This document shows positions 14,915 to 23,282 of a stretch of 64,000 nt of DNA, in pieces. How positions within the stretch are numbered: the stretch's first letter is position 1; each line of letters opens with the position of its first letter. The stretch is from Vicinamibacterales bacterium (GTDB taxonomy: Bacteria; Acidobacteriota; Vicinamibacteria; Vicinamibacterales; Fen-181), in assembly GCA_036504215.1 (NCBI GenBank), contig DASXVO010000070.1:1-64000 (forward strand). Reading direction: 5' to 3'. The notes beneath the pieces were generated by a model that saw only the letters and a program-made list of their open reading frames with translations, was not told where the DNA came from and did no database searches. Made by a program: the position numbers and the translations under genes.

Positions 14915-16600
14915 ATGACGCGTCGTACCCTGGTTGTCCTGATCGCCATCCTGCTGGTGGTCATTCCTCTGTCCGCCGCTCCCCCCACCCCGCGTCCCAT
15001 TCCCAAGCTGGTCGTCATCCTCGTCGTCGATCAGATGCGCGCGGACTACATCGAGAAATTCGGCCAGCACTGGACCGGCGGCCTGCGCCGCCTGCTGGAC
15101 GAGGGCGCGTGGTTTCGCGAGGCCGCATACCCCTACATGACGACGGTCACCTGCGTCGGCCACAGCACCATCGTCACCGGCAGCTTCCCGAACACGCACG
15201 GCATCGTGTCGAACCAGTGGTGGGACCGGGCGACGGGCAAGCCGGTCAACTGCGTCGCCGATGCCGCGGAAACGCTCGTGAGCTACGGGGCACCCGCCAA
15301 AGGCGGCACGAGCACGCGGAATCTGCTGGTGCCGGCACTGCCGGACGAACTGCGCGTCCAACTGCCCGTTCCGCCGCGCATCGTCTCGATGTCGGTCAAG
15401 GACTACACGGCGACGACGATGGCGGGTCGCCGCGCGGACGTCGCGGTCTGGTTCAACGCCGCCGCCCGGTCGCTCGCCTCCTCGTCTTTCTTCGGCGCCG
15501 CGCCGGTGCCGTTTGTCGCCGAGTTCGTGAAGGCGCACCCGGTCGAAGCGGAGTTCGGCAAGGCGTGGCGCAAGCTCCTCCCCGACTCCGATTACCTCTA
15601 TGCCGACGACGCGCCGGGCGAGAACCCACCGGCCGGCAACGCCAGCACCTTTCCGCACGTGCTGCGCGGGGCGGGCGACACGATCGACGCCGACTTCTAC
15701 ACGGCGTGGGTGGAGAGCCCGTTCTCGGACGTCTTCCTGGGGCAACTGGCGGAGACGTCGATCGACAGGCTGAAACTCGGCCGGGGCCGCGGCACCGACT
15801 ACCTGGCCGTGAGCTTCTCGGCGCTCGACTTCGTGGGCCATCGGTACGGGCCGCGCAGCCACGAGGTGCAGGACGTCCTCGCACGGCTGGACCAGACGAT
15901 CTGGTCGCTCCTCGCCCACCTGGACCGCTCGGTCGGCCGCGCCAACTACGTGCTCGCGCTGACGGCCGACCACGGCGTCGCACCCATCCCCGAACAGATC
16001 GCGGCGGCGGGACTGAGCGCGGGGCGCATCCCGACAGCCGACCTCGTGGCGCGGGTCGAACGGGCGCTCGAACCGATGCTCGGCGCCGGCAAGCACGTCG
16101 CGCACATGGTCTACAACGATCTGTACTTCGAGCCGGGAGTGTTCGAGAGGCTGCAGGCGAATCCCGCGGCGATGCGCGCGGCGATGGACGCCGTGCGATC
16201 GATGCCGGGTGTGGCGCGGGTCTTCCGGTCGGACGAATTGGATCATCCCTTCGCGAGCGCCGAGGACCGGATCGAGCGTGCGGCGCTTGCGACGTTCCTC
16301 CCGGGGCGCAGCGGCGACTTCATCATCGTGCCGCAGCCGTACTGGATCGTCGGGGCCGGTTCGAAGGGAACGACGCATGGGACGCCGTACGGGTACGACC
16401 TGCGCGTTCCGCTGTTCCTGCTGGGAAAGGGGATCAGGAAGGGACAATTCCTCACGCCGGCGGCGCCCGTGGACATCGCGCCCACGCTCGCCTTCCTGTG
16501 CGGCATCACGCTGCCGGCTGCCGACGGGCGCGTGCTCGGCGAGGCCCTGCTGCCTGTGCCCGCCCCGGGCCAGGCCCCTTCGGCCCCGAGGAAGCAATGA
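14915..16600 (+). CDS. PafA-like secreted alkaline phosphatase/phosphodiesterase
   Basis: This 561-residue alkaline phosphatase superfamily enzyme is exported by a signal peptide (MTRRTLVVLIAILLVVIPLSAA). By my count the metal and catalytic residues fall at D39 (VVDQMR), T79 (TTVTCVGH, nucleophile) and N100 (VSNQWWD). Further metal ligands lie in SALDFVGHRYGP, LTADHGVAP and THGTPYGYD. The PafA-type pair K162/R164 reads VKDY here, so K162 is kept and R164 is tyrosine. In PafA this pair favours phosphate monoesters, so specificity may be shifted. It probably releases phosphate in the periplasm. The gene stands alone, divergent from the EPS regulators. Its 3' end overlaps a possible small gene on the other strand. 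Confidence 0.88.
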   Translation: MTRRTLVVLIAILLVVIPLSAAPPTPRPIPKLVVILVVDQMRADYIEKFGQHWTGGLRRLLDEGAWFREAAYPYMTTVTCVGHSTIVTGSFPNTHGIVSNQWWDRATGKPVNCVADAAETLVSYGAPAKGGTSTRNLLVPALPDELRVQLPVPPRIVSMSVKDYTATTMAGRRADVAVWFNAAARSLASSSFFGAAPVPFVAEFVKAHPVEAEFGKAWRKLLPDSDYLYADDAPGENPPAGNASTFPHVLRGAGDTIDADFYTAWVESPFSDVFLGQLAETSIDRLKLGRGRGTDYLAVSFSALDFVGHRYGPRSHEVQDVLARLDQTIWSLLAHLDRSVGRANYVLALTADHGVAPIPEQIAAAGLSAGRIPTADLVARVERALEPMLGAGKHVAHMVYNDLYFEPGVFERLQANPAAMRAAMDAVRSMPGVARVFRSDELDHPFASAEDRIERAALATFLPGRSGDFIIVPQPYWIVGAGSKGTTHGTPYGYDLRVPLFLLGKGIRKGQFLTPAAPVDIAPTLAFLCGITLPAADGRVLGEALLPVPAPGQAPSAPRKQ

Positions 16601-16928
16601 GACCCAGACGGCTCGAGCCCTGCAACCTGCTGGCCCGCTCGAACGCCGCATCAACCTCGACCCGACGCTCCTCGTGGGCAACGAGCAGCATCTCCTGCAC
16701 GCGGCGGGTGACCTCTTCAATCTGACGGCCGATCGACTGAAGGCGGCCGTACGGATCCGGATTCGGCACGTCGGCGCCGAGCAGTCCCTGCACCAGTCGG
16801 TCGTAAGTGGCGAGCAGGTGCATCATCCGGCCGCCCACGTCTCGGACTTCTGCCAGCATCTCGTGCGGCAGACAGGGTTGAGCTTCAACCTCCGTGACGT
16901 TCACCAGTGGCATGCTCGGTGTCTCCAT
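16506..16928 (-). CDS. Hypothetical small helical protein
   Basis: This frame would encode about 140 residues from ATG 16928. Residues 10-90 look like a real helical protein (EMLAEVRDVGGRMMHLLATY, then QIEEVTRRVQEMLLVAHEE), with amphipathic spacing. The last 35 residues run into the 3' end of the convergent phosphatase gene and become Gly/Pro/Arg-rich, as a shadow frame would. No clear ribosome-binding site is seen. I do not recognise the family. It could be a true small gene with an overlapping tail or a chance frame. Confidence 0.35.
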   Translation of the reverse strand: METPSMPLVNVTEVEAQPCLPHEMLAEVRDVGGRMMHLLATYDRLVQGLLGADVPNPDPYGRLQSIGRQIEEVTRRVQEMLLVAHEERRVEVDAAFERASRLQGSSRLGLIASSGPKGPGPGRAQAAGPRRARARRQPAA

Positions 16929-17167
16929 GTCCAGGGCTGTTCGTGGGAGTGCCAGAGTGTGCAAGCTCAGGCGACGGCCTGCCTTGGGGGAGGCGCCGAT
17001 GGCGGACCAGGTAGCAAATGCCACGCCGTCGTCGAGGATCGAGCTTTTCCGCGCATTGTGCGGAATTGACACACCAGCCGGCCGTTGCACCCGTCCGATC
17101 TGCGCCCTTCAGGGTGCAGAATCTACATGCGGACGATGAAATCGTTGATAATGAGGCCGATTCTTCA

Positions 17168-17560
17168 ATGTCAGGGACAGGCTCCATGTCCGGAACCAAG
17201 ACACGCGGCGCCAGCAGCAGCGCCGGCGAGCGGCCGTCGCGATTCTCGGACCGTGTGCTGGCTTCGGTCCGGAGGATTCCGCCCGGCCGGGTGGCCAGCT
17301 ACGGCGACGTGGCGGCGATGGCGGGACGACCGCGCGCCTGTCGGGCTGTCGGAAATATCATGCGCACGTGTCGGGACGCGAACGTGCCCTGCCACCGGGT
17401 CGTCTCGGCTGACGGCGGCCTCGGAGGCTATGGAGGCCAGACCGAGCTGAAGCGTTCCCTGCTTCGCGCCGAAGGGCTGGTCGTGGTCGGCCGACGGATT
17501 CGCCGATTCCGCGAGGTTCGGTGGATTCCTGGTGCCCGGCGAACCCGGCCGGCACCGTAG
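17168..17560 (+). CDS. Methylated-DNA-[protein]-cysteine S-methyltransferase
   Basis: This short protein (about 130 residues from ATG 17168) repairs O6-alkylguanine by moving the alkyl group onto its own cysteine. It contains only the C-terminal DNA-binding and active-site domain. The helix with the arginine finger reads CRAVGNIMR, and the active site is VPCHRVVSADGGLGGYGG with the acceptor Cys at about residue 75. Because Cys is present it is a transferase rather than an alkyltransferase-like (ATL) protein, although it lacks the Ada/Ogt N-terminal domain as ATLs do. A second ATG at 17186 has AGGGACAGG upstream and may be the true start. It is followed by a sigma-factor gene but seems a separate unit. 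Confidence 0.88.
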   Translation: MSGTGSMSGTKTRGASSSAGERPSRFSDRVLASVRRIPPGRVASYGDVAAMAGRPRACRAVGNIMRTCRDANVPCHRVVSADGGLGGYGGQTELKRSLLRAEGLVVVGRRIRRFREVRWIPGARRTRPAP

Positions 17561-17726
17561 TCGTATTGACGGTAGACGGACGAAACCGAATGCCGACAAC
17601 GAGTACCCTTCGATTCGGTCGTGTTACATGTCTCGCCGCCGGGTCCGATGCAGTGCTGCAACGGTCCACAGGTTGCCGGCCTGTGCAACACGCGTGAGTT
17701 CAGGGTTTACCGACGGGCAACGCGCA

Positions 17727-18296
17727 ATGGTCATGGCGCCGTCTAATGGTATGAGCGAGGCAGGGACCGGAGACCGGGAGTTGGCGGCCCGATGCCTGGC
17801 CGGTGACCGGGACGCGTTCGAGGGCCTCTACAGGCAGCACGCCTCCCGGCTCTACAATCTGTCCTATCGGATGGCGGGCAGCGCCGAGGCGGACGACCTC
17901 CTTCAGGAGATCTTCCTCCAGGCCTTCCGCAAGCTCGGGACGTACAAGGGCGAGGCTTCGATCGGCACGTGGCTGTATCGTCTCGCCGTCAATCTCTGCC
18001 TCGACCATCTGCGGAGCCGTCAGGGGCGGATGGCCGGCGCGACGGATTCGCTGGACGAAGAGGGAGCCGCGCCGGTGGTGGACCCCGGTCGTCCGGTGGA
18101 AGCGAACATCGCGAGGCTCGATCTCGAGAAAGCCATGGAGCTGCTGCCGCCGAGTTACAAGGCGGCGTTCGTGCTCCACGATGTCGAGGGGTACCAGCAC
18201 GACGAGATCGCCCGGATGCTGGGAATTGCCGAGGGCAGCTCGAAGTCGCTGCTCCACAAGGCGCGGTTGAAAATGCGCGTGGCGTTGCAGAAGTGA
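17727..18296 (+). CDS. ECF-type RNA polymerase sigma factor
   Basis: This protein of about 189 residues directs RNA polymerase to a stress or envelope regulon. Region 2 is seen in DAFEGLYRQHASRLYNLSYR, the DDLLQEIFLQAFRKL core-binding helix and the GTWLYRLAVNLCLDHLR -10 helix. Region 4 is ELLPPSYKAAFVLHDVEGY followed by the EIARMLGIAEGSSKSLLHKARLKMR helix-turn-helix. No receiver or other extra domain is present. ATG 17727 is one of three close starts (17727, 17733, 17751). It overlaps the next gene in a GTGA junction. That gene is a zinc-finger anti-sigma factor, so the pair is likely co-transcribed and mutually controlled. Confidence 0.92.
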   Translation: MVMAPSNGMSEAGTGDRELAARCLAGDRDAFEGLYRQHASRLYNLSYRMAGSAEADDLLQEIFLQAFRKLGTYKGEASIGTWLYRLAVNLCLDHLRSRQGRMAGATDSLDEEGAAPVVDPGRPVEANIARLDLEKAMELLPPSYKAAFVLHDVEGYQHDEIARMLGIAEGSSKSLLHKARLKMRVALQK

Positions 18297-19048
18297 GCCT
18301 GCTCGTGTCCTGCACTGAATATCATCAAGCGTTGTCCGATCTGATCGACGGGAGCCTCGAGGGAGACGCCCGGACGCGCGTCGAATCGCACGTTCGCGAC
18401 TGCGCCGACTGCCGCCAACTGCTGGCCGATCTCAGGCACATCCGCGAGTCGGCCCGGGCGCTGCCGCGCGTCGATCTGCCCGAGTTCCTGTGGCACCGGG
18501 TCGGTGATGCCGTGGAGCGTGAAGGGCGTGCCGCGGCGCACGGAGCGCCAGCGCCGGGCCGTTCTCGGTGGACGCTTCCTGTCTGGTGGCCGGCGTGGGG
18601 CACGCTTGCCGCCGCGGCGACACTCGTCCTCGCGGCCTCGCTCGCCGGCTACTTCGCGATGCGCCCCCAACAGAAGGCCGAGCCGGCAGCGCACGTTACG
18701 GCCACCGACACCGTCCAATCCGTTGAGTCGGAACTGGATGCCGCGGACAAGCACTACGAGAAGGCGATTGCGGCGCTCGAGCTGGTGGCAAAGGACGGAC
18801 GGTCCGCACTCGACCCGAAGACCGAAGCGGTCGTCCGGAAGAGCCTGGGTGTCATCGACCAGGCCATCCTGGAGAGCCGCGCGGCCCTGAAAGCGCAGCC
18901 CACGAGCGAGGTCGCGCAGGCCACGTTGTTCGAGGCGCTGCAGCGGAAGGTCGGCCTGCTGCGCGACACCATCGCCCTCGTGAACGAGATGCGGAAGGGC
19001 AACCAGACCGGCGCGGCAACGATCGTGGGCAGTCTCGGCAAGTCATGA
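18293..19048 (+). CDS. Membrane anti-sigma factor with ZAS zinc finger
   Basis: This 251-residue inner-membrane protein should bind and hold the adjacent sigma factor. The N-terminal anti-sigma domain contains the H-x3-C-x2-C zinc motif as HVRDCADC. One membrane helix (about residues 103-125, LAAAATLVLAASLAGYFAM) separates it from a periplasmic helical domain of about 120 residues rich in Ala, Glu and Lys. The GTG start at 18293 overlaps the sigma stop by four bases, as expected for a translationally coupled pair. Its stop overlaps an ATG of the downstream DUF4097 frame in an ATGA junction. The signal sensed by the periplasmic part is unknown. Confidence 0.87.
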   Translation: MSLLVSCTEYHQALSDLIDGSLEGDARTRVESHVRDCADCRQLLADLRHIRESARALPRVDLPEFLWHRVGDAVEREGRAAAHGAPAPGRSRWTLPVWWPAWGTLAAAATLVLAASLAGYFAMRPQQKAEPAAHVTATDTVQSVESELDAADKHYEKAIAALELVAKDGRSALDPKTEAVVRKSLGVIDQAILESRAALKAQPTSEVAQATLFEALQRKVGLLRDTIALVNEMRKGNQTGAATIVGSLGKS

Positions 19049-19107
19049 GTGGCCGGCGCCGGCGCGGTGTGCCGGGGTTCAACGGATTGGTATCGCAGGG
19101 GGTTCTT

Positions 19108-20115
19108 ATGCATCGCTCATTCATCGGTGTGGCAGCCGTCGTGTCGATGGTCGCCCTCCCGCTTCCGCTCCACGCGGGCGTCGCCGGGGCGACGGACCAT
19201 TCGAGGTGGAACGCGCGCAGCTGGCGTGCGAGCTACGAGGCGCGGATGGGCCCCCAGCAGATCGAGAAGACGAGCAAGACGTTCCGCATCGGCGCGAACG
19301 GCACGCTCGACATCGGCAACGTCTCGGGGGACATGGTCATCACCGAGGCCGCGGGCGATACGATCACGATCGACGCGACGAAGAAGACCCGGGACAGCGA
19401 CGCGAGGGACGAGTTCGCCCGCACCACCGTGACGATGGTCGAGCGGGCGGGGCGCGTCGAGGTGAGAACGACCTACACGGGCCGCAACAACCACGCGTCG
19501 GTGGACTACCGGGTGACCGCGCCTCCGGGCACGGCGGTCATCGCGCACTCGGTGTCGGGCGACATCAGGATCAGCGGTATTCGCGGCGAGCTGCGGCTGG
19601 AAAGTGTCAGCGGCGACGTGTCGGCGACCGGCGCGCTCGGCGCGTCGCTCATCAAGTCCGTGTCGGGCGAGGTGACGTTGAGCGGCGTGTCCACGCAGGC
19701 CGAGTTGACCGCCTCGAGCATCAGCGGCAACGTCACGGTCACCGGTGCGAAGGTGCGCAGCCTGGACGCGGACACGGTGAGTGGCGAGCTGAAGTTGACC
19801 GACGTCTCGTGCGATCGCGCGACCGTGAAGTCGATCAGCGGCGACGTCGATTTCTCGGGGACGTTGGCCAGGAACGGGCGCTACGAGATGCAGTCGCACT
19901 CCGGCGAGATTCGGCTGATGCTCGCCGGCGACCCGGGATTCGAACTCAACGCGCAGACCTTCAGCGGCAACGTGCGGTCGGACCTGCCCGTGACGCTGCG
20001 GGCTGGTGAGTCCATCGGCGGCCGGCACAAGGGCCTGCGCGGCATCCACGGCGACGGCAGCGCGCAGCTCATCCTGCACGCCTTCAGCGGGGACATCACG
20101 ATCAGCAGGAAGTAG
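19108..20115 (+). CDS. DUF4097-family secreted beta-repeat protein
   Basis: This 335-residue protein has a signal peptide (MHRSFIGVAAVVSMVALPLPLHAG). The mature part is a right-handed beta-helix-like repeat with recurring VSGDI, SISGNV, VSGELKL and ISGDVDFSG units at about 20-residue spacing. This is typical of DUF4097, often found next to ECF sigma/anti-sigma pairs in this bacterial group. ATG 19108 was preferred because AGGGGG lies seven bases upstream and it starts a clean signal peptide. An earlier ATG at 19045 overlaps the anti-sigma stop. Function is unknown. An adhesin-like or envelope-sensing role is only suggested by context. Confidence 0.85.
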   Translation: MHRSFIGVAAVVSMVALPLPLHAGVAGATDHSRWNARSWRASYEARMGPQQIEKTSKTFRIGANGTLDIGNVSGDMVITEAAGDTITIDATKKTRDSDARDEFARTTVTMVERAGRVEVRTTYTGRNNHASVDYRVTAPPGTAVIAHSVSGDIRISGIRGELRLESVSGDVSATGALGASLIKSVSGEVTLSGVSTQAELTASSISGNVTVTGAKVRSLDADTVSGELKLTDVSCDRATVKSISGDVDFSGTLARNGRYEMQSHSGEIRLMLAGDPGFELNAQTFSGNVRSDLPVTLRAGESIGGRHKGLRGIHGDGSAQLILHAFSGDITISRK

Positions 20116-20173
20116 GCGGGAAGGCGGGGACCGGCAGTGTGCTCCCCGGCGCCGGTCCGCCTCTGCGGCCTTC

Positions 20174-20372
20174 GCCATCGGTCAGACCGCGCCGGCCACC
20201 GCGAGCCGCTCGGCGCGCGGGGAAACCAGCGCGCCAGCGATTTGTCGGCGGAAGCGCGGGGCCCCACTTCGTCACCCCACGCGGATTTCTGGCGCTTTCG
20301 CGCTGGTTTCCAACCTATCGCCCCCGCGACGCCTCGACGGCTCGCTGCGCCCGGCGCGGTCTGACCGATGGC
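20174..20372. repeat. Dispersed palindromic element, copy A
   Basis: This 199-bp imperfect palindrome lies between two convergent genes. Its outermost 22 bases (20174-20195) are the exact reverse complement of 20351-20372. Nested inside are inverted GGAAACCAGCGCG (20220-20232) and CGCGCTGGTTTCC (20299-20311), and a smaller CGCCAG/CTGGCG pair. Its core (about 20206-20346) matches copy B (about 36072-36212) in inverted orientation at high identity. It can fold into a long hairpin as RNA or cruciform DNA. It has no coding capacity of its own. It resembles a MITE or large REP-type element, and in place it could end transcription from both sides. Confidence 0.85.
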
Positions 20373-20426
20373 GAGGTGAACGCTCACACGGCCGCCCGTC
20401 TGCGCTATCGTCCTCACGTAGCACTT

Positions 20427-21953
20427 CTACAGCGCCATCACATCGAACTGCTCGTGGTGCAGCAGCGCATCGGGGCGCAGCGTCACCTCGCGCTTCAGGG
20501 CCTGTCTCAGGTCGAGCAGGACGCCGTTCTCTTCTTCGCGCAGCGCCCGTGCAATCTCCGGGTTCACGCGCAGCACGAGGCCGGGGCCGTCGAGCTCCGG
20601 TCCGATCTTCCGCACCTGCTCGAGGATCTCGTAGCAGATCGTCGAGCTCGACTTGATGGTGCCGGTGCCGGAACAGTAAGGACACGGTTCGGTCAGCACG
20701 CGTTCGAGGCTCTGCTTCACCCGCTTCCGCGTGATGATGATCAACCCGAAATCCGACACGGCGAGCGCTTTCGACGGCGACCGATCCTTCTTCAGCTCCA
20801 GCTCGACCGCCTGCAGCACCTTCTGACGGTTCTTCTTCTCCTCCATGTCGATGAAGTCGAGGACGATGATCCCCCCGAGGTCGCGCAGGCGAACCTGCCG
20901 CACGATCTCCTTCACCGCTTCGAGGTTGGTCTTGACGATCGTGTCTTCCAGCCGGCCGTTCTTCTTGCCGACGTAGCGTCCCGTGTTCACGTCGATCGCC
21001 ACCAGCGCCTCGGTCTGGTTGACGACGATGTAGCCGCCCGACTTCAGCCAGACCTTGCTCTTCAGCGCCTTGTCCACCTCGGACTGGACGCCGTATTCCT
21101 CGAAGATGGGAAACGGCTTGTCGTAGAGCTTCACGCGCGACGAGATCGCCGGCATCACGCGGTCCACCATCTCGCGGACGCGCTGGTACTCCTGGCGGTC
21201 GTCGATGCGGATGGCCGAGAACTCCTCGGTGAGCAGGTCGCGGAGCAGCTTGGTCACGAGGCCCTGCTCGCGGTAGATGACCGCGGGCGCGCGGACCGAC
21301 TCGGACCGCTGCCGCACGTCGTTCCAGATCCGCTGGAAGTAGGTGAGGTCGTCGATGAGGTCTTCGGGCGGGCGGGCGGCGGTGGCCGTGCGGATGATGA
21401 CGCCGCCGATGAAGCCCTGCTGCTCGCGGAACTCGCGGACGATGCCCCGCAGGCGGGCCCGTTCGTCGCGCGACTCGATCTTGCGGGACACGCCGACGTG
21501 GTCGACGGTCGGCATGAACACGAGGAACCGCCCCGCCATCGTGACGTGGCACGTCAGCCGGGCTCCCTTCGTGCCGAGGGGCTCCTTGGCCACCTGGACG
21601 ATGACCTCCTGGCCTTCGCGCAGGAGATCCTCGATCTTCGCGCTGCTTCCGGCTTCGCGTTCCCGGCGGCCCTCGTCCTCGGACTCCTCGTCGTCACCAG
21701 ATTCGAGGCGGTCGAACTCCTCCATCGTGTTGACGACGTCGGTGACGTAGAGGAAGCCGTCGCGCTCGAGACCGATATCCACGAACGCGGACTGCATCCC
21801 CGGGAGGACCTTGGACACGCGCCCCTTGTAGACGTTGCCCACCACCCCGCGCTGACGTTCGCGCTCGATGAAGATCTCGGTCACCAGGTCGTCCTCGAGA
21901 ATCGCCACCATGGTCTGGTGGCCGTTCGAGGAGACGATCATCTCCTTGTTCAT
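20427..21953 (-). CDS. rng: Ribonuclease G/E family endoribonuclease
   Basis: This 508-residue protein processes rRNA and mRNA. It has an S1-like RNA-binding domain near residues 35-125 (GVVGNVYKGRVSKVLPGMQSAFVD), interrupted by an acidic insert (ESGDDEESEDEGRRE). The catalytic Mg-binding aspartates are in ALVAIDVNTGRYVG and GGIIVLDFIDM. The zinc-link cysteines that join subunits are in EPCPYCSGTG. There is no long C-terminal degradosome scaffold, so it is RNase G-like in size. It follows the rodA gene at the end of the mre cluster, as RNase G genes often sit near mre genes. The 205-base gap and a hairpin upstream suggest it may have its own promoter. Confidence 0.93.
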   Translation of the reverse strand: MNKEMIVSSNGHQTMVAILEDDLVTEIFIERERQRGVVGNVYKGRVSKVLPGMQSAFVDIGLERDGFLYVTDVVNTMEEFDRLESGDDEESEDEGRREREAGSSAKIEDLLREGQEVIVQVAKEPLGTKGARLTCHVTMAGRFLVFMPTVDHVGVSRKIESRDERARLRGIVREFREQQGFIGGVIIRTATAARPPEDLIDDLTYFQRIWNDVRQRSESVRAPAVIYREQGLVTKLLRDLLTEEFSAIRIDDRQEYQRVREMVDRVMPAISSRVKLYDKPFPIFEEYGVQSEVDKALKSKVWLKSGGYIVVNQTEALVAIDVNTGRYVGKKNGRLEDTIVKTNLEAVKEIVRQVRLRDLGGIIVLDFIDMEEKKNRQKVLQAVELELKKDRSPSKALAVSDFGLIIITRKRVKQSLERVLTEPCPYCSGTGTIKSSSTICYEILEQVRKIGPELDGPGLVLRVNPEIARALREEENGVLLDLRQALKREVTLRPDALLHHEQFDVMAL

Positions 21954-22111
21954 GCAACTCGCTCCACGAGTGGGCCGTCACGATCAGGCGCCAGAAGGCG
22001 AGAAGCACAAGCAAAGCCGAACGTGACGGCGCCGCCAGCCAGGCGGCGTCGGTCCGGGCTTCGAGCTCGCAGATTCCCGCAGCGCGTGATCCCGACATCC
22101 CCAAATCCCCC

Positions 22112-22130
22112 GGCGGACACCTTGTCCGCC
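22112..22130 (-). terminator. Perfect short hairpin downstream of rodA
   Basis: GGCGGACA and TGTCCGCC form a perfect 8-bp stem with a 3-base loop, about 30 bases past the rodA stop. In the rodA transcript it is not followed by a uridine run, so it is not a classic intrinsic terminator. It could be a weak terminator, a processing site or a 3' end stabiliser between rodA and the RNase G gene. Confidence 0.4.
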
Positions 22131-22158
22131 TGCTGTGTGTCTTATCGGCCCCAATCCG

Positions 22159-23250
22159 TCAATTGGTGAACCGGCGCATCCTCACGTTGAGGATGAGGCC
22201 AAAGCCGGCCAGTGTCGCAATCACCGACGACCCCCCTGAACTCATCAGCGGGAGTGTCAGTCCCTTCACCGGGGCGAGGCCTGCCGACATGGTGATGTTG
22301 TAGATCACCTGGAAGGCGAACGCCCCCAGTACGCCGATGACGACGAAGGCGCCAAGCCGATCCTTGGCCAGCCGCGCCGTCTCCAGCGCCCGGACAATCA
22401 CGAACAGGTACAGGCCGAGCGCGACGATGACGCCGACCAGTCCCTGCTCTTCCGCGAACACCGAGAACACGAAGTCGTTCCAGGCCACCGGCAGGAACCG
22501 CAACTGGCCCTGCGTGCCCTTCATGAACCCCTTGCCCCACACTCCGCCGGACCCCACGCTGATCCGGGCCTGGATCTGCTGGTAGCCGGCCCCGCGGGCG
22601 TCGAGCTCCGGGTCGATGAACGTCGAGATGCGGCTCTTCTGATAGTCCTTCAGCGCGTAGCGCCAGGCCACCGGCGCCGCGACGATGGCCACGAGCAGGA
22701 GGATGCCCAACAGGCGCATGCGCATCCCGGCGAGGTAGGCAATCGCCAGGAAGATGGCGAGAAGCGTGACCGCCGTGCCCAGGTCGGGCTCTCTTGCGAT
22801 CAGCAGGAAGGGGATGAGGGTCAGCACCGCGCCGACCGCCAGATCGGGCACCGACGGGTTGCCGCGCCGGCTGTCGTCGAAGAACTTGGCCAGCGTCAGC
22901 GCCACGCAGATCTTGGCGAATTCGGACGGTTGGAGATTGAAGAGCGGGAGCGGGAGCCAGCGGCGTGCGCCGCCCCCGGTCGTCCCGACGAACAGGACGG
23001 CCAAGAGCAGCACGACCACCAGCAGGTAGAACACGAGGGAGTTCTCGGCCAGCGACCGGTAGTCCACGGCAAGGCACACGACGAAGGCGAGCAGGCCGAG
23101 GGCGATCGCGTAGAGCTGCCTGATGTACAGGTTCGCGTTCGGCCCGCCGTGGGTCGTGCTGTAGATCATGACGACGCCCATGCCGCAGAGGGCCACGAGC
23201 GCCGCGATCGTCAGCCAGTCGATGTGGTGGAACAACCGGCGTTCGAACAT
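22159..23250 (-). CDS. rodA: Rod-shape SEDS peptidoglycan polymerase RodA
   Basis: This 363-residue multi-pass inner-membrane protein polymerises lipid II glycan strands for cell elongation with PBP2. About ten hydrophobic helices are visible. Conserved SEDS motifs include GARRWLPLPLFNLQPSEFAKI, LLIAREPDLGTAV (the essential Asp region), FVFSVFAEEQGLVG and the closing GLTLPLMSSGGSS. Length is normal for RodA. The upstream neighbour is the PBP2 gene 32 bases away on the same strand, the usual functional pair, so RodA rather than FtsW is the better call. Confidence 0.95.
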   Translation of the reverse strand: MFERRLFHHIDWLTIAALVALCGMGVVMIYSTTHGGPNANLYIRQLYAIALGLLAFVVCLAVDYRSLAENSLVFYLLVVVLLLAVLFVGTTGGGARRWLPLPLFNLQPSEFAKICVALTLAKFFDDSRRGNPSVPDLAVGAVLTLIPFLLIAREPDLGTAVTLLAIFLAIAYLAGMRMRLLGILLLVAIVAAPVAWRYALKDYQKSRISTFIDPELDARGAGYQQIQARISVGSGGVWGKGFMKGTQGQLRFLPVAWNDFVFSVFAEEQGLVGVIVALGLYLFVIVRALETARLAKDRLGAFVVIGVLGAFAFQVIYNITMSAGLAPVKGLTLPLMSSGGSSVIATLAGFGLILNVRMRRFTN

Positions 23251-23282
23251 CGGACGTTATCTTCTGCCTGCGCCGCGAGGAA

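Noticed and set aside
16600-17069. Plus-strand frame continuing past the phosphatase stop
   Set aside because: It has no start signal or conserved motif. The minus-strand frame in the same place is somewhat more protein-like but itself weak.
20139-22169. Long plus-strand open frame (676 codons) opposite the RNase G gene
   Set aside because: It has no recognisable motif, is rich in Arg/His/Val as expected for an antisense GC-rich frame, and overlaps a highly conserved gene with intact catalytic residues.
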